The notes below the pieces were generated by a model. The model was not told the origin of the DNA. It did no database searches and worked only from the letters and a program-made list of their open reading frames with translations. DNA of 64,000 nucleotides from contig NZ_JASBRE010000022.1 of the NCBI RefSeq assembly GCF_029960815.1, forward strand, positions 1 through 64,000, in the 5' to 3' direction. This document shows positions 1 to 9,800 of the stretch, piece by piece (the stretch's first letter is position 1; every line of letters starts with the position of its first letter). This DNA is from Pseudomonas sp. AL03. Lineage in GTDB: Bacteria > Pseudomonadota > Gammaproteobacteria > Pseudomonadales > Pseudomonadaceae. A program made the position numbers and the translations under genes.

Positions 1-2522
1 CGCATGCCGAAGCGTTCAAACTCGCCAAGTACCAGGGCGCCACACCCGACTTCACCGCCCACAGTCGCGCCAGTGACGAGGCAGACCGCCGTTACTACGC
101 TCGCCAACATTTCAAGGTCGCGCCCGACGATTTCGTCGAACGTCACCTCGATACCTTGATGAAACTCGGCCAAGAGCAAAACAAACGCATCGTGGATGTG
201 CTTGAAGGTTCCAATTTCAGTGGCAAACGCGGGGTCAACGATTTCATCGACCGGCCGGCCATGGACGCTGCGCTGTTTCAGCATCGCGACGACCTCAGCC
301 GCTGGAACCGATTGCTTGAGCGCATCACCGCCGACCGCACCCTGCTGGTGTGTGCCGGTCGCTTCCATCGCTCGGCCTGGTATTACGACGCGCTGGATCA
401 ACAGCAGCTCCACCAAGCGTTCACCGCCGAATACGCCTGTCTCAAGGACATCTGCCGCAGTGACCACGCGAGCGAAATCTTGCTCGGTTATCTGGAGAAA
501 CACCCTGAACTGACCCGGCCACTGTTCTACACCTTGCCCCTGCGTCTTCAGCCAGAACGGGCCGCGCAATACGCCACGCTGTTCAACGCCGGCATGGGGG
601 TGTTCAACAACCTGCCGCACTGGCTGGGCGAGCTGCAGAAAATCGAACAAGCGCACCTGCCGGCCCTCGACGACCTGCCCGAACATACCCGCGCCGTCGC
701 GGACGCAGCGCAGCACAGCCTCAGCCCGGCGCTGAACCTGGGTCTGAGCCGGGCGCTGGAAGGGTTCGATCTGGCGGCAGAGAAAATCCCCGATCTCGAC
801 GAACTGTTCCGGCGCCTGCCCAAAGCCTTGTCGGGGCGGCTACTCGATGCGGCGAAAACCACCGGGGTGACCTTTACTGTCGCCAGCCCGGCAGAACACG
901 CGGCGTTGCAAACCAACCTCAAGGAACTGCTCAGGGAGCGCGACTACCTGAAAACCCTGACCCGTGAACGTAACCAGCTCACCCACAACAAAAACCGCCA
1001 GGGGCACAAGACGCCACGGGCGGTGGAGTTGCAGGGCGAGATCGTGCGGGTGCGTGGGCAGTTGACGCAGCTCGAAGGCCGGTTGGCCGGGGCGCTGAGC
1101 CCGATTGCGGAGCTGCCGGATCAGTCGGCGCGCCTGTACGGCGCGACGCCGGCTCGGGCGGGGGTGACGGTGGTGTTTCCGCCGGCACAGCAGTTGGAGG
1201 TGCGAAGTTTGTTGAAGGACATTCGGTTGGGGGTTCAGAGTGTGCCGAATGGGAAGTTGATTAGAAGCGAGGGGATGGGGTTGTTGGTGTTTTTGGTGCA
1301 GGGGGTGAATTTGGTAGGGGTAGCTAGGGAAACGTTTAGCCAGTCACGGGATCACCGTAAGTTGGCGCCGTTGATCAACTCGGCCCTTTCTACGGGTGCA
1401 GCTGGATTCACGGCTGCACAGAGCCTGGCTGATACGGCCTTGAAGGCGCGTAGTACACAGCTAGTTGCCGGACTTCAACACCACGCCTTGCAGAATGTGC
1501 ATGTGCAGATGGGGAAGATGCATGTTGGACTGGGTTTCTTTACTTACCTTTTTGGTTTTGCATCATCACTGTCCAGCCTCAATTCCCAACAGCAGAAATG
1601 GCAGCAGGCGACGCGTACCGGAGATCGCTCGGCACAAACTAGTGCGGCGTTTGCCACCCTGGGTGCAGGCGGCATGACGGTTGCTAATGCCTATGGCTTG
1701 GGTCACACCTTGCACGCGGGGTATACCGTAGCGATTGCCAGAAACGCTGCAGCAAGAACGGCTGCTTGGGCTGCTGCGGGGACAAGGCTATCCACCGTAT
1801 TCTTCCGGTTCAATCTGGCCGGAGCCCTGTTCACCATTTTGGAACTGGGTGGAACCTGGCTGTACAACCGCTACAACATCAGTGCTCATGATAAATGGCT
1901 GAAAACCACACCTTGGAGCCTGGACACTGATCATCGTGGCGACCATACCCTGGATGAATATCAGCGTTATCTGGCCTATTTGCTCAACGCCCCGTACGCG
2001 CAACTGGGCCCGAATGAGCATGACTCGTGGCTGAAAAACTTTCTGCTAAAAGCCAGGCCCAGCGACATTCACCTGGTGCTGCCAAGGCTCAAGCTCAGTG
2101 ATTTCCAGCCACCATTGAGTGGACAACCGGCTCATCGCCTTGGGATCGGCGCCCACCGCATTGCCATTCCTCTCCACAGTCGCGGCGCACCCCGAGAACG
2201 CAAGGACATCATCAGTGAGGAAGTCGCAAACAGCCTGCGCATCGTACAAACAGGACCCGACCGGTTTGTGTTATGCCTGCAATATCCCGTGGATCCTGAT
2301 GCCGAATTTACCCCAGCGTCCGAAACACTGGAGCTGGCCGTCTGCGTACAGACCTTGAACGCCAAGGGGGTGTGGGAATCGCTGACTGACGTTATTCACC
2401 TCAACCCGCGCGGTAAGGGTCATTTCCCTGCGTTACCTCGTCAATCCGTTACCGAGCATCCACCGTTGTTGCTGGTTGAAACCCATCTGCTGGAGCTGGC
2501 CGACCATGCCCACCAAGATTGA
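1..2522 (+). CDS. VasX/BTH_I2691-like type VI secretion effector, 5' end outside window
   Basis: The reading frame is open from base 3, so the start lies upstream; about 839 residues are visible. The first ~340 visible residues are soluble and charged, with a helical, Gln/Glu/Arg-rich stretch. They are followed by hydrophobic segments (around bases 1280–1320, 1520–1590 and 1740–1870) and then a compact beta-rich tail ending in a QTLN...G.W.S...VI..NPR motif. A soluble N-terminal part, then membrane segments, then a soluble tail is typical of the VasX/BTH_I2691 class of T6SS membrane-targeting toxins. Family assignment is from layout and general resemblance, not from a search. The gene overlaps the next one by 17 bp, which suggests co-expression with a partner or immunity protein. 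Base composition becomes less GC-rich after about 1200, a common sign of a swapped effector module. The delivery gene (for example vgrG) would lie upstream, outside this window. Confidence 0.6.
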   Translation, partial: HAEAFKLAKYQGATPDFTAHSRASDEADRRYYARQHFKVAPDDFVERHLDTLMKLGQEQNKRIVDVLEGSNFSGKRGVNDFIDRPAMDAALFQHRDDLSRWNRLLERITADRTLLVCAGRFHRSAWYYDALDQQQLHQAFTAEYACLKDICRSDHASEILLGYLEKHPELTRPLFYTLPLRLQPERAAQYATLFNAGMGVFNNLPHWLGELQKIEQAHLPALDDLPEHTRAVADAAQHSLSPALNLGLSRALEGFDLAAEKIPDLDELFRRLPKALSGRLLDAAKTTGVTFTVASPAEHAALQTNLKELLRERDYLKTLTRERNQLTHNKNRQGHKTPRAVELQGEIVRVRGQLTQLEGRLAGALSPIAELPDQSARLYGATPARAGVTVVFPPAQQLEVRSLLKDIRLGVQSVPNGKLIRSEGMGLLVFLVQGVNLVGVARETFSQSRDHRKLAPLINSALSTGAAGFTAAQSLADTALKARSTQLVAGLQHHALQNVHVQMGKMHVGLGFFTYLFGFASSLSSLNSQQQKWQQATRTGDRSAQTSAAFATLGAGGMTVANAYGLGHTLHAGYTVAIARNAAARTAAWAAAGTRLSTVFFRFNLAGALFTILELGGTWLYNRYNISAHDKWLKTTPWSLDTDHRGDHTLDEYQRYLAYLLNAPYAQLGPNEHDSWLKNFLLKARPSDIHLVLPRLKLSDFQPPLSGQPAHRLGIGAHRIAIPLHSRGAPRERKDIISEEVANSLRIVQTGPDRFVLCLQYPVDPDAEFTPASETLELAVCVQTLNAKGVWESLTDVIHLNPRGKGHFPALPRQSVTEHPPLLLVETHLLELADHAHQD

Positions 2523-3636
2523 AAGCTCCCTGCCTGGACCGCACCTTGAGCAGTCCCGCAAAGCAGGCGATGTCCAACCGTTTCCCAGCGGAAGAATCAC
2601 TTATCTCGCGCCGTTGCCACTGCCGACACCGCTGCCGCCGCTTGGCCCTCATATCGGGGAACTAAATGATGTGTACATGGACTTCGGGGTGGGTTCGCCT
2701 CAAGTGTTTATGTGGCAGATAACATTGGGTGGGCCATTCAGCGGTGCCTTTATGATTGCATTCATTTTCCCGCCAATGATTGGCTGCCTCGGTCTCATGT
2801 TCGGATATGACCTTGCATACACATGGGAGTTTGTCGTTGACTTTTTTTTTGCCATATCCGAATACGCCATATTAGGAGGGGTTTCTAGCTTATTAATCGG
2901 CCTCGCCGTCTGGCACCACAACCATAAAAAACGTCTCCAAATCATCCCCACCCGCTTCAACCGCCAACGCCGCGAAGTCTGCTTCATGCCCGAAGACGCC
3001 ACCGAACCCGTCTTCGTCCCCTGGGAATCCCTATCCGCCTGGGTCATCGAAGCCCAGGGCGCCACCCAATACGGCATCCACCGCCAATACGGCATGGGCA
3101 TCGGTTGCCAGCACGGCGAGACCCTGACCAGCGTCGAATTTCCCTGCTTCGGTCTTTCCCTGGCCATCAGCCACTGGGAAGCCATCCGCGGCTACATGGA
3201 ATACGAAATCCACGACCTCAAATCCATCCAGGATCCGCTAGACCTGCAAGGCCCGAACGACCCGCCCCACGAAGGCCTGCACACCTTCCACAACGCCCGC
3301 GCGCGTATGCATCAGCAAATCCGCGACGGCCAACGTGGTCGAGTGTCCGGCTTCTTCTGGTACCTGTACCACGTGATGACGCTGTGGACGATTCCCAACC
3401 ACCTGACCGAATGGGAAGTCCGCCGCCTTCAGAAAATGGCCCCGCACGCCTTGCCCGAAGCGATGCGTCTATGGTCCGAACCATTACCGAAGGAACAATG
3501 GGCGAAACCGAGTGAAGAACTGCTGCGTCTTAGCGAACAGGTCCGACAGCTACACAAACGCCAACCTCGCCGACCGATTACCGAGATTTTTGCTGAAGTA
3601 CAGCAATTGAATCCGACCGGCAAACGTCGCGCATGA
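2506..3636 (+). CDS. DUF6708-like membrane protein, probable partner of the T6SS effector
   Basis: A 376-residue protein. The ATG at 2506 was chosen because GGAG lies just upstream at 2492–2495 and because the usual overlap with the preceding effector gene results. The N-terminus is Pro-rich, followed by two strongly hydrophobic segments at about residues 78–100 and 108–136, then a basic stop-transfer HNHKK and a soluble, Trp-rich C-terminal domain. Two membrane segments plus this kind of tail resemble DUF6708 proteins found beside VasX-like effectors in Pseudomonas; I give that name from memory. It may be an immunity protein in the inner membrane or a second effector component. The first ~420 bp are AT-richer than the remainder, which is heavily C-ending at third positions, so the gene looks mosaic. 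Confidence 0.55.
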   Translation: MPTKIESSLPGPHLEQSRKAGDVQPFPSGRITYLAPLPLPTPLPPLGPHIGELNDVYMDFGVGSPQVFMWQITLGGPFSGAFMIAFIFPPMIGCLGLMFGYDLAYTWEFVVDFFFAISEYAILGGVSSLLIGLAVWHHNHKKRLQIIPTRFNRQRREVCFMPEDATEPVFVPWESLSAWVIEAQGATQYGIHRQYGMGIGCQHGETLTSVEFPCFGLSLAISHWEAIRGYMEYEIHDLKSIQDPLDLQGPNDPPHEGLHTFHNARARMHQQIRDGQRGRVSGFFWYLYHVMTLWTIPNHLTEWEVRRLQKMAPHALPEAMRLWSEPLPKEQWAKPSEELLRLSEQVRQLHKRQPRRPITEIFAEVQQLNPTGKRRA

Positions 3637-3773
3637 TGGGTGCATACATGCAGACCTTGAACACCAACGGTGCATGGGTTTCTCGCAATCGTGTCATTCG
3701 CATCAACCCCCGGGTTGCCGCCGCTCTATCCAAAATGATGCCGGCCAAGGTCACGATTGCAGGCATACAGCGC
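3633..3773 (+). pseudogene. Remnant of a second effector C-terminus
   Basis: Immediately after the DUF6708-like gene (its ATGA overlaps that stop) a short frame encodes MQTLNTNGAWVSRNRVIRIN and continues with PRV...LSKMMPAK. This matches the tail of the effector at 1–2522 (VQTLNAKGVWESLTDVIHLN, then PRGKGHFPALP), with QTLN, G, W, S, VI and NPR in register. The DNA CAGACCTTGAAC is shared. The frame then runs on without similarity into the 3' end of the convergent ABC-F gene. It is best read as a leftover 3' piece of a duplicated or replaced effector gene, not an independent gene, although a short peptide could be translated. Confidence 0.6.
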
Positions 3774-3805
3774 CTGTGCGCGGGGCAACACCTAGCCGGT
3801 CATCA

Positions 3806-5410
3806 TCAGGTTTCGGACACCAACAGCTCGCTGTTGAGATGAAACTCGGCGTCCAGATGAATGGCCTGTAAAAAAGCGCTGTCGTGAGAGACGACGATCA
3901 ATGCCCCTTGGTACTGATTGAGCATCTGCTCCAGCGCAATTTTACTGGGCAAGTCCAAATGGTTGTCCGGTTCGTCCAGCAACAGCAATTGCGGTGGTCG
4001 CTGTGCATATAACTGCGCCGCCAGTGCTATTTTCAGGCGTTCGCCACCGCTCAATTGGCAGGTCTTGAGCATCGCACGATCCGCGTCAATCCCCATCTGG
4101 GCCAGGCGGGTCCGCGCCTCGGCCTCGGGCAACTCCGGATTACTCTCGTAGAGCCATTGCACCGCCGTGCGTTCGGGGTACTATAATCCGGCGTGTTGAT
4201 CCAGCCAGCCGACCTGGCAACTGCGGATGAGTTCGCCTTCGCGCACCGGCAGTTGGCCGGCGATCACTCGCAACAGGGTCGACTTGCCGCTGCCGTTGGC
4301 GCCCAGGATTGCCATGCGCATAGGCCCCGTCAGCGTCAGATTGAGCGGCGCCGCGTAACCGAACGGGAGAATGACGTCGTTGAGCTGCACAATCAGCTTG
4401 CCATTGGGCACTACGCTTTCCGGAGACAACATCATGCGTTGAATGTCCGGCGCACACCGCGCACGGGCCTCGGCGATACGTTGTTGTTGCTGCTCCCGGC
4501 CCACCTGTTGATTGAGGCGCAATTTTCCCTGACTGTTTTCACTGCGCTCTTTCTGGGCATTGGTGATCAGTTTGGTCTGATTGCCGTCGCGGGCCTGACG
4601 GTCGCCGCGCGCATTCCGCCGTTGCTGACGCTCCATCTGCACGGCCATCTCACGTTGCTCGCGCTTGGCCTGCGCCCGCTCACCTTGCAATGCCGACTGG
4701 AACGACTGCTGTTCTTGCTCGCGTGCCGCCGCATACTGACTGTAGTTGCCGCCATAAACCCCCAGCCCCAAGGGTGAAAGCTCGACAATTTCGTTCACGT
4801 GCTCCAGAAGGCCCCGGTCGTGGCTGATCAACACCAGGCCGTTGGGCCAGCGATCGATCTGCTGCGCAAGACTGTGTTGCTGATCAATATCCAGGTGATT
4901 ACTGGGCTCATCCAGAATGAGCCAGTCGGCCCTGGATAACCACGCCCCCAGCAGCGCCACCCGTTGCCGTTCGCCACCACTGAGTGCGTCGGTGCGCGCG
5001 TCGGCGTTCAAATGACCCAGGCCGATCTGCTGCAGTTGCGCCTCAAGGCGTGTGGCGCAATCCCATTGATCGACCGCCAGCGCATGGTCGTCATCGTCGA
5101 CGCTGCCTTGGGCAATGCGATCCAGCGCCGCCAGAATAGGGGCGACCCCGGCAATCGCGGCAACGCTGGGATAGCGCTCGGGTTCCAGTAACTGCGCCAC
5201 GGCGTAAACCCGGCCTTCGCGACGGACGATGCCGCTGGTGGGCAGTTGCTCCCCCGTCAGGAGTCGGCCAAGCAAGGACTTGCCACAGCCATTGGCGCCC
5301 ACGATGCCGGTGGCCCTGGTACTGAAGGTGTGGTTCAAGTGATCGAACAGAACGCGCCCGTCGGGCAGGTTGTACGACACTTGATCAAGTTGAAGTAACC
5401 GTTGAGTCAT
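3806..5410 (-). pseudogene. ABC-F family ATPase gene interrupted by an in-frame TAG codon
   Basis: The full frame of 535 codons encodes a duplicated ABC ATPase without membrane segments, the hallmark of ABC-F ribosome-associated ATPases. The first half has Walker A GANGCGKS (residues 38–45), signature LSGGERQ and Walker B LILDEPSNHLD. After a charged Arg/Gln-rich linker, the second half has Walker A GANGSGKS. A TAG at 4183–4181 then ends translation after 409 residues. The same frame continues without a shift for about 125 codons and carries the second signature LSGGERLK, Walker B LLLLDEPDNHLD and the H-loop. The stop therefore removes the second ATPase's signature and Walker B, which should abolish ABC-F function unless it is read through or is a sequencing error. 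The start ATG at 5410 has GGAG 6 bases upstream. Confidence 0.8.
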
Positions 5411-5622
5411 GACGTCTCCTTAACTATTCAAAACTCCCTGGTGTTGCGCAACAGCGTCCGCCTCGTCACCTCGGCCGCGGTCTACCATACTGAGGCCCCG
5501 TCCAATCGATAAGCAATCTTTCAAGGCTTTCAGCATCCCCGGTCTTTTGCCAGTAAACTCCCTCCCCTTTAGCCGCCATCATTTCCCACGCGGCCATTAC
5601 CTAATTTCCTACGGAGTTCGCC
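5411..5622. promoter_or_regulatory. Divergent intergenic region between the ABC-F gene and sbcD
   Basis: This 212-bp gap must carry the promoters for both the ABC-F gene (leftward) and the sbcDC operon (rightward). I see an ACGGAG ribosome-binding site at 5611–5616 for sbcD, but no convincing -35/-10 pair or operator. Confidence 0.4.
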
Positions 5623-6867
5623 TTGCGTCTGTTTCACACCTCCGACTGGCACCTTGGACAAAACCTGCACGGCCAGGAACGCGATTTCGAACACGGCTGT
5701 TTCCTTGAATGGCTGTTGCGTCAGCTGAAGCTCGACCAGCCTGATGTGCTGCTGATCGCCGGCGATATCTTCGACACGGTCAACCCGCCGGTTAAAGCCC
5801 AGGAACGCCTCTACGATTTCATCGTCAGTGCCCACGAACAACAGCCGAAGCTGACCATCGTGATGATCGCCGGCAACCACGATTCCGGCTCGCGGATCGA
5901 ACTGCCCGCGCCGTTGATGCGGCGTTTGCGCACGCATGCGCTGGGCCGTGTGCTGTGGCTGGATGACGGTCAACTCGACGCCGAACGCTTGTTGCTGCCA
6001 TTGCCGGATGCCAAGGGCAAAACCGTCGCCTGGTGCCTGGCGCTGCCGTTCCTGCGACCCGCCGAAGTGACCGGCGCGCATTTGGGCGACAACTACCTGC
6101 GCGGCATCGGTCAGGTTCACGAGTGGCTGATCGAAGCGGCCAATGCCAAACGCCAGCCAGGCCAGGCGCTGATCGCCATCAGCCACGCGCACATGGCCGG
6201 CGGTTCGGTGTCGGAAGATTCCGAGCGCAGCCTGATCATCGGCAACGCCGAAGCGCTGCCCGCCAGCCTGTTCGGGCCGAGCATCAGTTACGTCGCCCTC
6301 GGTCATTTGCACAAACCGCAGAAGGTCAACGGTGAAGAGCGCATCCGCTACAGCGGCTCGCCGATTCCGTTGTCGTTCTCTGAGATCGGCTATCAACACC
6401 AGATTCTCGACATCAAACTCGAGGGCGAAACCCTCGTCAGCGTCGAACCCAAACTGATCCCCCGGGCAGTGAATCTGCAACGCATCGGTCCCGCGCCACT
6501 GGCGGAAATCCTGCTGCAACTGGCCGACCTGCCGAACATCGACCTGCTGGCCGATATCCAGCGCCAGCCGTGGCTGGAAGTTCGGGTGCGTCTAGATGAG
6601 CCGCAACCCGACTTGCGTCATCAAGTCGAAACCGCCCTGCAAGGCAAAGCCGTGCGCCTGGTGCGGATCGCCGCTGAATACGCCGGCAACGGCAGCCGCG
6701 AGGGACTCGATGACGGCACGACCTTGATCGAACTCGACCAGCTCACACCTCAGGAACTGTTCAGCCGCGCCTGGCTGGACAACTACGGCAGCGAGGTCGA
6801 TGAGCAAACGCTCAAGGACTTCGCCGAGCTGTTGCAAGACGTGCAGATGGAGAGCGAACAACCATGA
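5623..6867 (+). CDS. sbcD: Exonuclease SbcCD subunit D (nuclease)
   Basis: SbcD is the Mn-dependent nuclease subunit of the SbcCD (Mre11–Rad50-like) complex, which cuts hairpins, cruciforms and protein-blocked DNA ends during replication and repair. The 414-residue protein shows the metallophosphoesterase motifs in order: DWH (residues 8–10), GDIFD (47–51), GNHD (84–87), then SHAHM and GHLHKP. The start is a TTG with ACGGAG 6 bases upstream; the protein then reads MRLFHTSDWHLG, the usual SbcD N-terminus. It overlaps sbcC by 4 bp (ATGA), so translation is probably coupled to keep the subunits balanced. Confidence 0.95.
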   Translation: MRLFHTSDWHLGQNLHGQERDFEHGCFLEWLLRQLKLDQPDVLLIAGDIFDTVNPPVKAQERLYDFIVSAHEQQPKLTIVMIAGNHDSGSRIELPAPLMRRLRTHALGRVLWLDDGQLDAERLLLPLPDAKGKTVAWCLALPFLRPAEVTGAHLGDNYLRGIGQVHEWLIEAANAKRQPGQALIAISHAHMAGGSVSEDSERSLIIGNAEALPASLFGPSISYVALGHLHKPQKVNGEERIRYSGSPIPLSFSEIGYQHQILDIKLEGETLVSVEPKLIPRAVNLQRIGPAPLAEILLQLADLPNIDLLADIQRQPWLEVRVRLDEPQPDLRHQVETALQGKAVRLVRIAAEYAGNGSREGLDDGTTLIELDQLTPQELFSRAWLDNYGSEVDEQTLKDFAELLQDVQMESEQP

Positions 6868-9800
6868 AGATCCTCGCGATCCGCCTGAAAAACCTCGCCT
6901 CATTGGCCGGGCCTTTTGAAATCGACTTTACCGCGGAACCGCTGGCCAGCGCTGGGCTGTTCGCGATCACCGGGCCAACCGGCGCCGGCAAAAGCACCTT
7001 GCTCGACGCCTTGTGCCTGGCGCTGTTCGGCGCTGTGCCTCGGCTGAGCTCTGCTCAGGTGTCTGCCAAAGCGCCGGACGCCGACGGCGAGATCAGCACG
7101 GGCGATCCCCGCACGCTGCTGCGTCGCGGCACGGGCGAAGGCTATGCCGAAGTAGATTTCGTTGGCATCGATGGCCGGCGCTACCGCGCTCGCTGGGAAG
7201 CTAATCGCGCCCGGGAGAAGGCCGGCGGCAAGCTGCAAGCCAGCCGTCAGAGTTTGCGCGACATCGATCTGGATCAACTGCTAGCCAGTCAGAAAGTCGA
7301 ATTCAAAACCCAGCTCGAAGCCGTACTGGGCCTGAACTTCGAACAGTTCACCCGAGCCGTGCTGCTGGCCCAAAGCGAGTTCAGTGCCTTCCTCAAGGCT
7401 AACGACAACGAACGCAGCGAACTGCTGGAAAAACTCACCGACACTGCGCTGTATACGCGCCTCGGTCGCCGGGCTTTCGACAAAACCAAAGAGGCTCGCG
7501 AAGCCCACAAGCTGCTGCAGGACCAGGCCACCGGGGTCACGCCTTTGTTGCCAGAAGCCCGGGCGGAACTCGATGAACGCTTCAACGAGGCTCAGCAACA
7601 ACTCAAGACCCAGCAAGCGCAACTCAAGCAATTAGAACTGCAACACACCTGGCTCAAGGACCTGCGTCAATTACAGGACGAGCAACAGAGCGCCACCGAG
7701 CAGCTGCAATCGGCCCAACAGCATTGGGACGGTCTGGCGGGTGAACGCCTGAAGCTGACCCGGCTTGAGCAACTGGCCCCGCAACGGCACCAGTTCGCCC
7801 GCAAGACCGAACTCACCGCCCAGCTCAAACCACTGACCGCGCAGATTTCGCAACACACCCAACAGCAAACCGAACTGAGCCAGCGCCAGGCTCAGCTCGA
7901 ACTAAGCCTGGGCGCTGCGCAGACCGCGCTGGTCGAGGCCCAAAGCCAACACACCTCAAGCGCTCCGCTGCTTCGTCAGGCCTTCGAAGAGCAAAGCACC
8001 GTCGCCCGCCTGGTCAAAGACGTCGGCCTCAGTGCCGACCTCAAGCAGCAGGCGGAACTAGCCTGCACTCAGGGCCAAAGCACGATTCAAGGCGTGCTCG
8101 ACCAGCAAAAGCAGGTCGCGTCACGCCTGGAACAAATCGCCACGGCGCTTGAGCAAAGCACCCCTCTGGCGCCGTTGAGCAATGCCTGGAACGCCTACCG
8201 CGATCGTCTGCAACAGCTGATGCTGGTGGGTAATCGTCTGAACAAGGGTCAGGCCGAACTGGCCGCCCTGGAACACAGCGCCGCTCGCGCTGCCGAGGAT
8301 CTGTCCACCCAGCGCCAGAGCCTTGAAGTGCTGTACAAAGAGGCCGGCGCAGAACCGGAAGCGGTGGCCGAGCAGATCCAGATTCTCGGTAGCCTGTTGC
8401 AAGACAACCGCAAGCAACAGCGGGCCTTTGAAGAGCTGACGCGACTGTGGGCCAGTCAGCAGGAACTGGACAAACGCGCGTCCGAACTCCAGCAGCGCCA
8501 GCTGACCGCTCAGCAAGAACGTGAGCGTCTGACCCAGGACGGTGTGAAAGCCAAGAACGAATTGGCCGTGGCCGAACAGACGCTGACCGTCACCCGCGAA
8601 CTGCTGGAACGCCAGCGTCTGGCCCGCAGCGCCAGCGTCGAAGAACTGCGCGAGCAGTTACAGGACGATCAGCCGTGCCCGGTCTGTGGCAGTCCCGACC
8701 ATCCCTATCATCAGCCCGAAGCCCTGCTGCAAAGCCTTGGTCGGCATGATGAAAGCGAACAGGCCAACGCCCAGAAAGCCGTCGACCTGTTGAAAGAAAA
8801 ACTTACTGACCTGCGCACTGAAGTGGGCGGCGTGATTGCTCAGCAAAAAGAGTTGCTGCAACAGCAAGAACAACTCGCGACCCAGCAGCAGAGCCTGGCG
8901 CCGAGCCTTGAAGCACATCCGTTGTCTGCGCAGTTGCTAACCCACGATGCGCTCAAACGCGATGCCTGGCTGGCGCAGCAAAGCAACCAGTTGAATCAAA
9001 GCATTACCCAGGACGAACAACGGCAAACCGCCCTGCTCACCCTGCAACAGGACGCCGCGCGCCTTCAACAGCAACTGCGTAGCGCTGAAGCGGCGAGCCA
9101 GCAAGCGTCCCAGCACTTGGTCAACCAGCAACGTGAGTTGAGCAGTGATCGCCAGCGCCTGGACGAGGAGTTGACGGCGTTCAGCACCCTGCTCCCTGCC
9201 GATACGCTGCAAGCCTTGCGCAACGAACCGGCCGCGACCTTCATGCAACTGGATCGGCAGATCGCCCAGCGTCTGGAGCAGCTCGACCAGCAACGCGATG
9301 AACTCAGCGAACAGCAACAACGGCAACAGACGCTGGAGAAAGAACAGGACCGCCAACTCACGCGTGTCCAGCACTTGGAAACGGCCCGACAGCAGTTCAC
9401 CGCCCTCGCCGACCAGCAACAGGCCTGCCAGCAAAAGATGACGCAATTGCTCGGCAAACACACCAGCGCCGAGCAGTGGCAGCAACAACTGGATCAAGCC
9501 GTTGAACAGGCGCGTAATGCCGAAACAACGGCCAATCAGGAACTGCAAACCGTGCGCACGCGGCGGGTGCAACTGGGCGCCGAGCTCAAGGCTCAGCAAG
9601 ACCGCTCGCAGGCACTGCAAACCGAAGATCGCGAGCTGAGCGGCAAGATTGCCGACTGGCGCGCCTTGCATCCGGAACTGGATGACGGTGGCTTGGAAGA
9701 TCTGCTGAGCGTCAATGATCAACAGGTCAGCGAGTTGCGCCAGCAGTTGCAGCACAGCGAAAAAGCCATTGAGCAGGCCAACGTGCTGCTGCAGGAGCGG

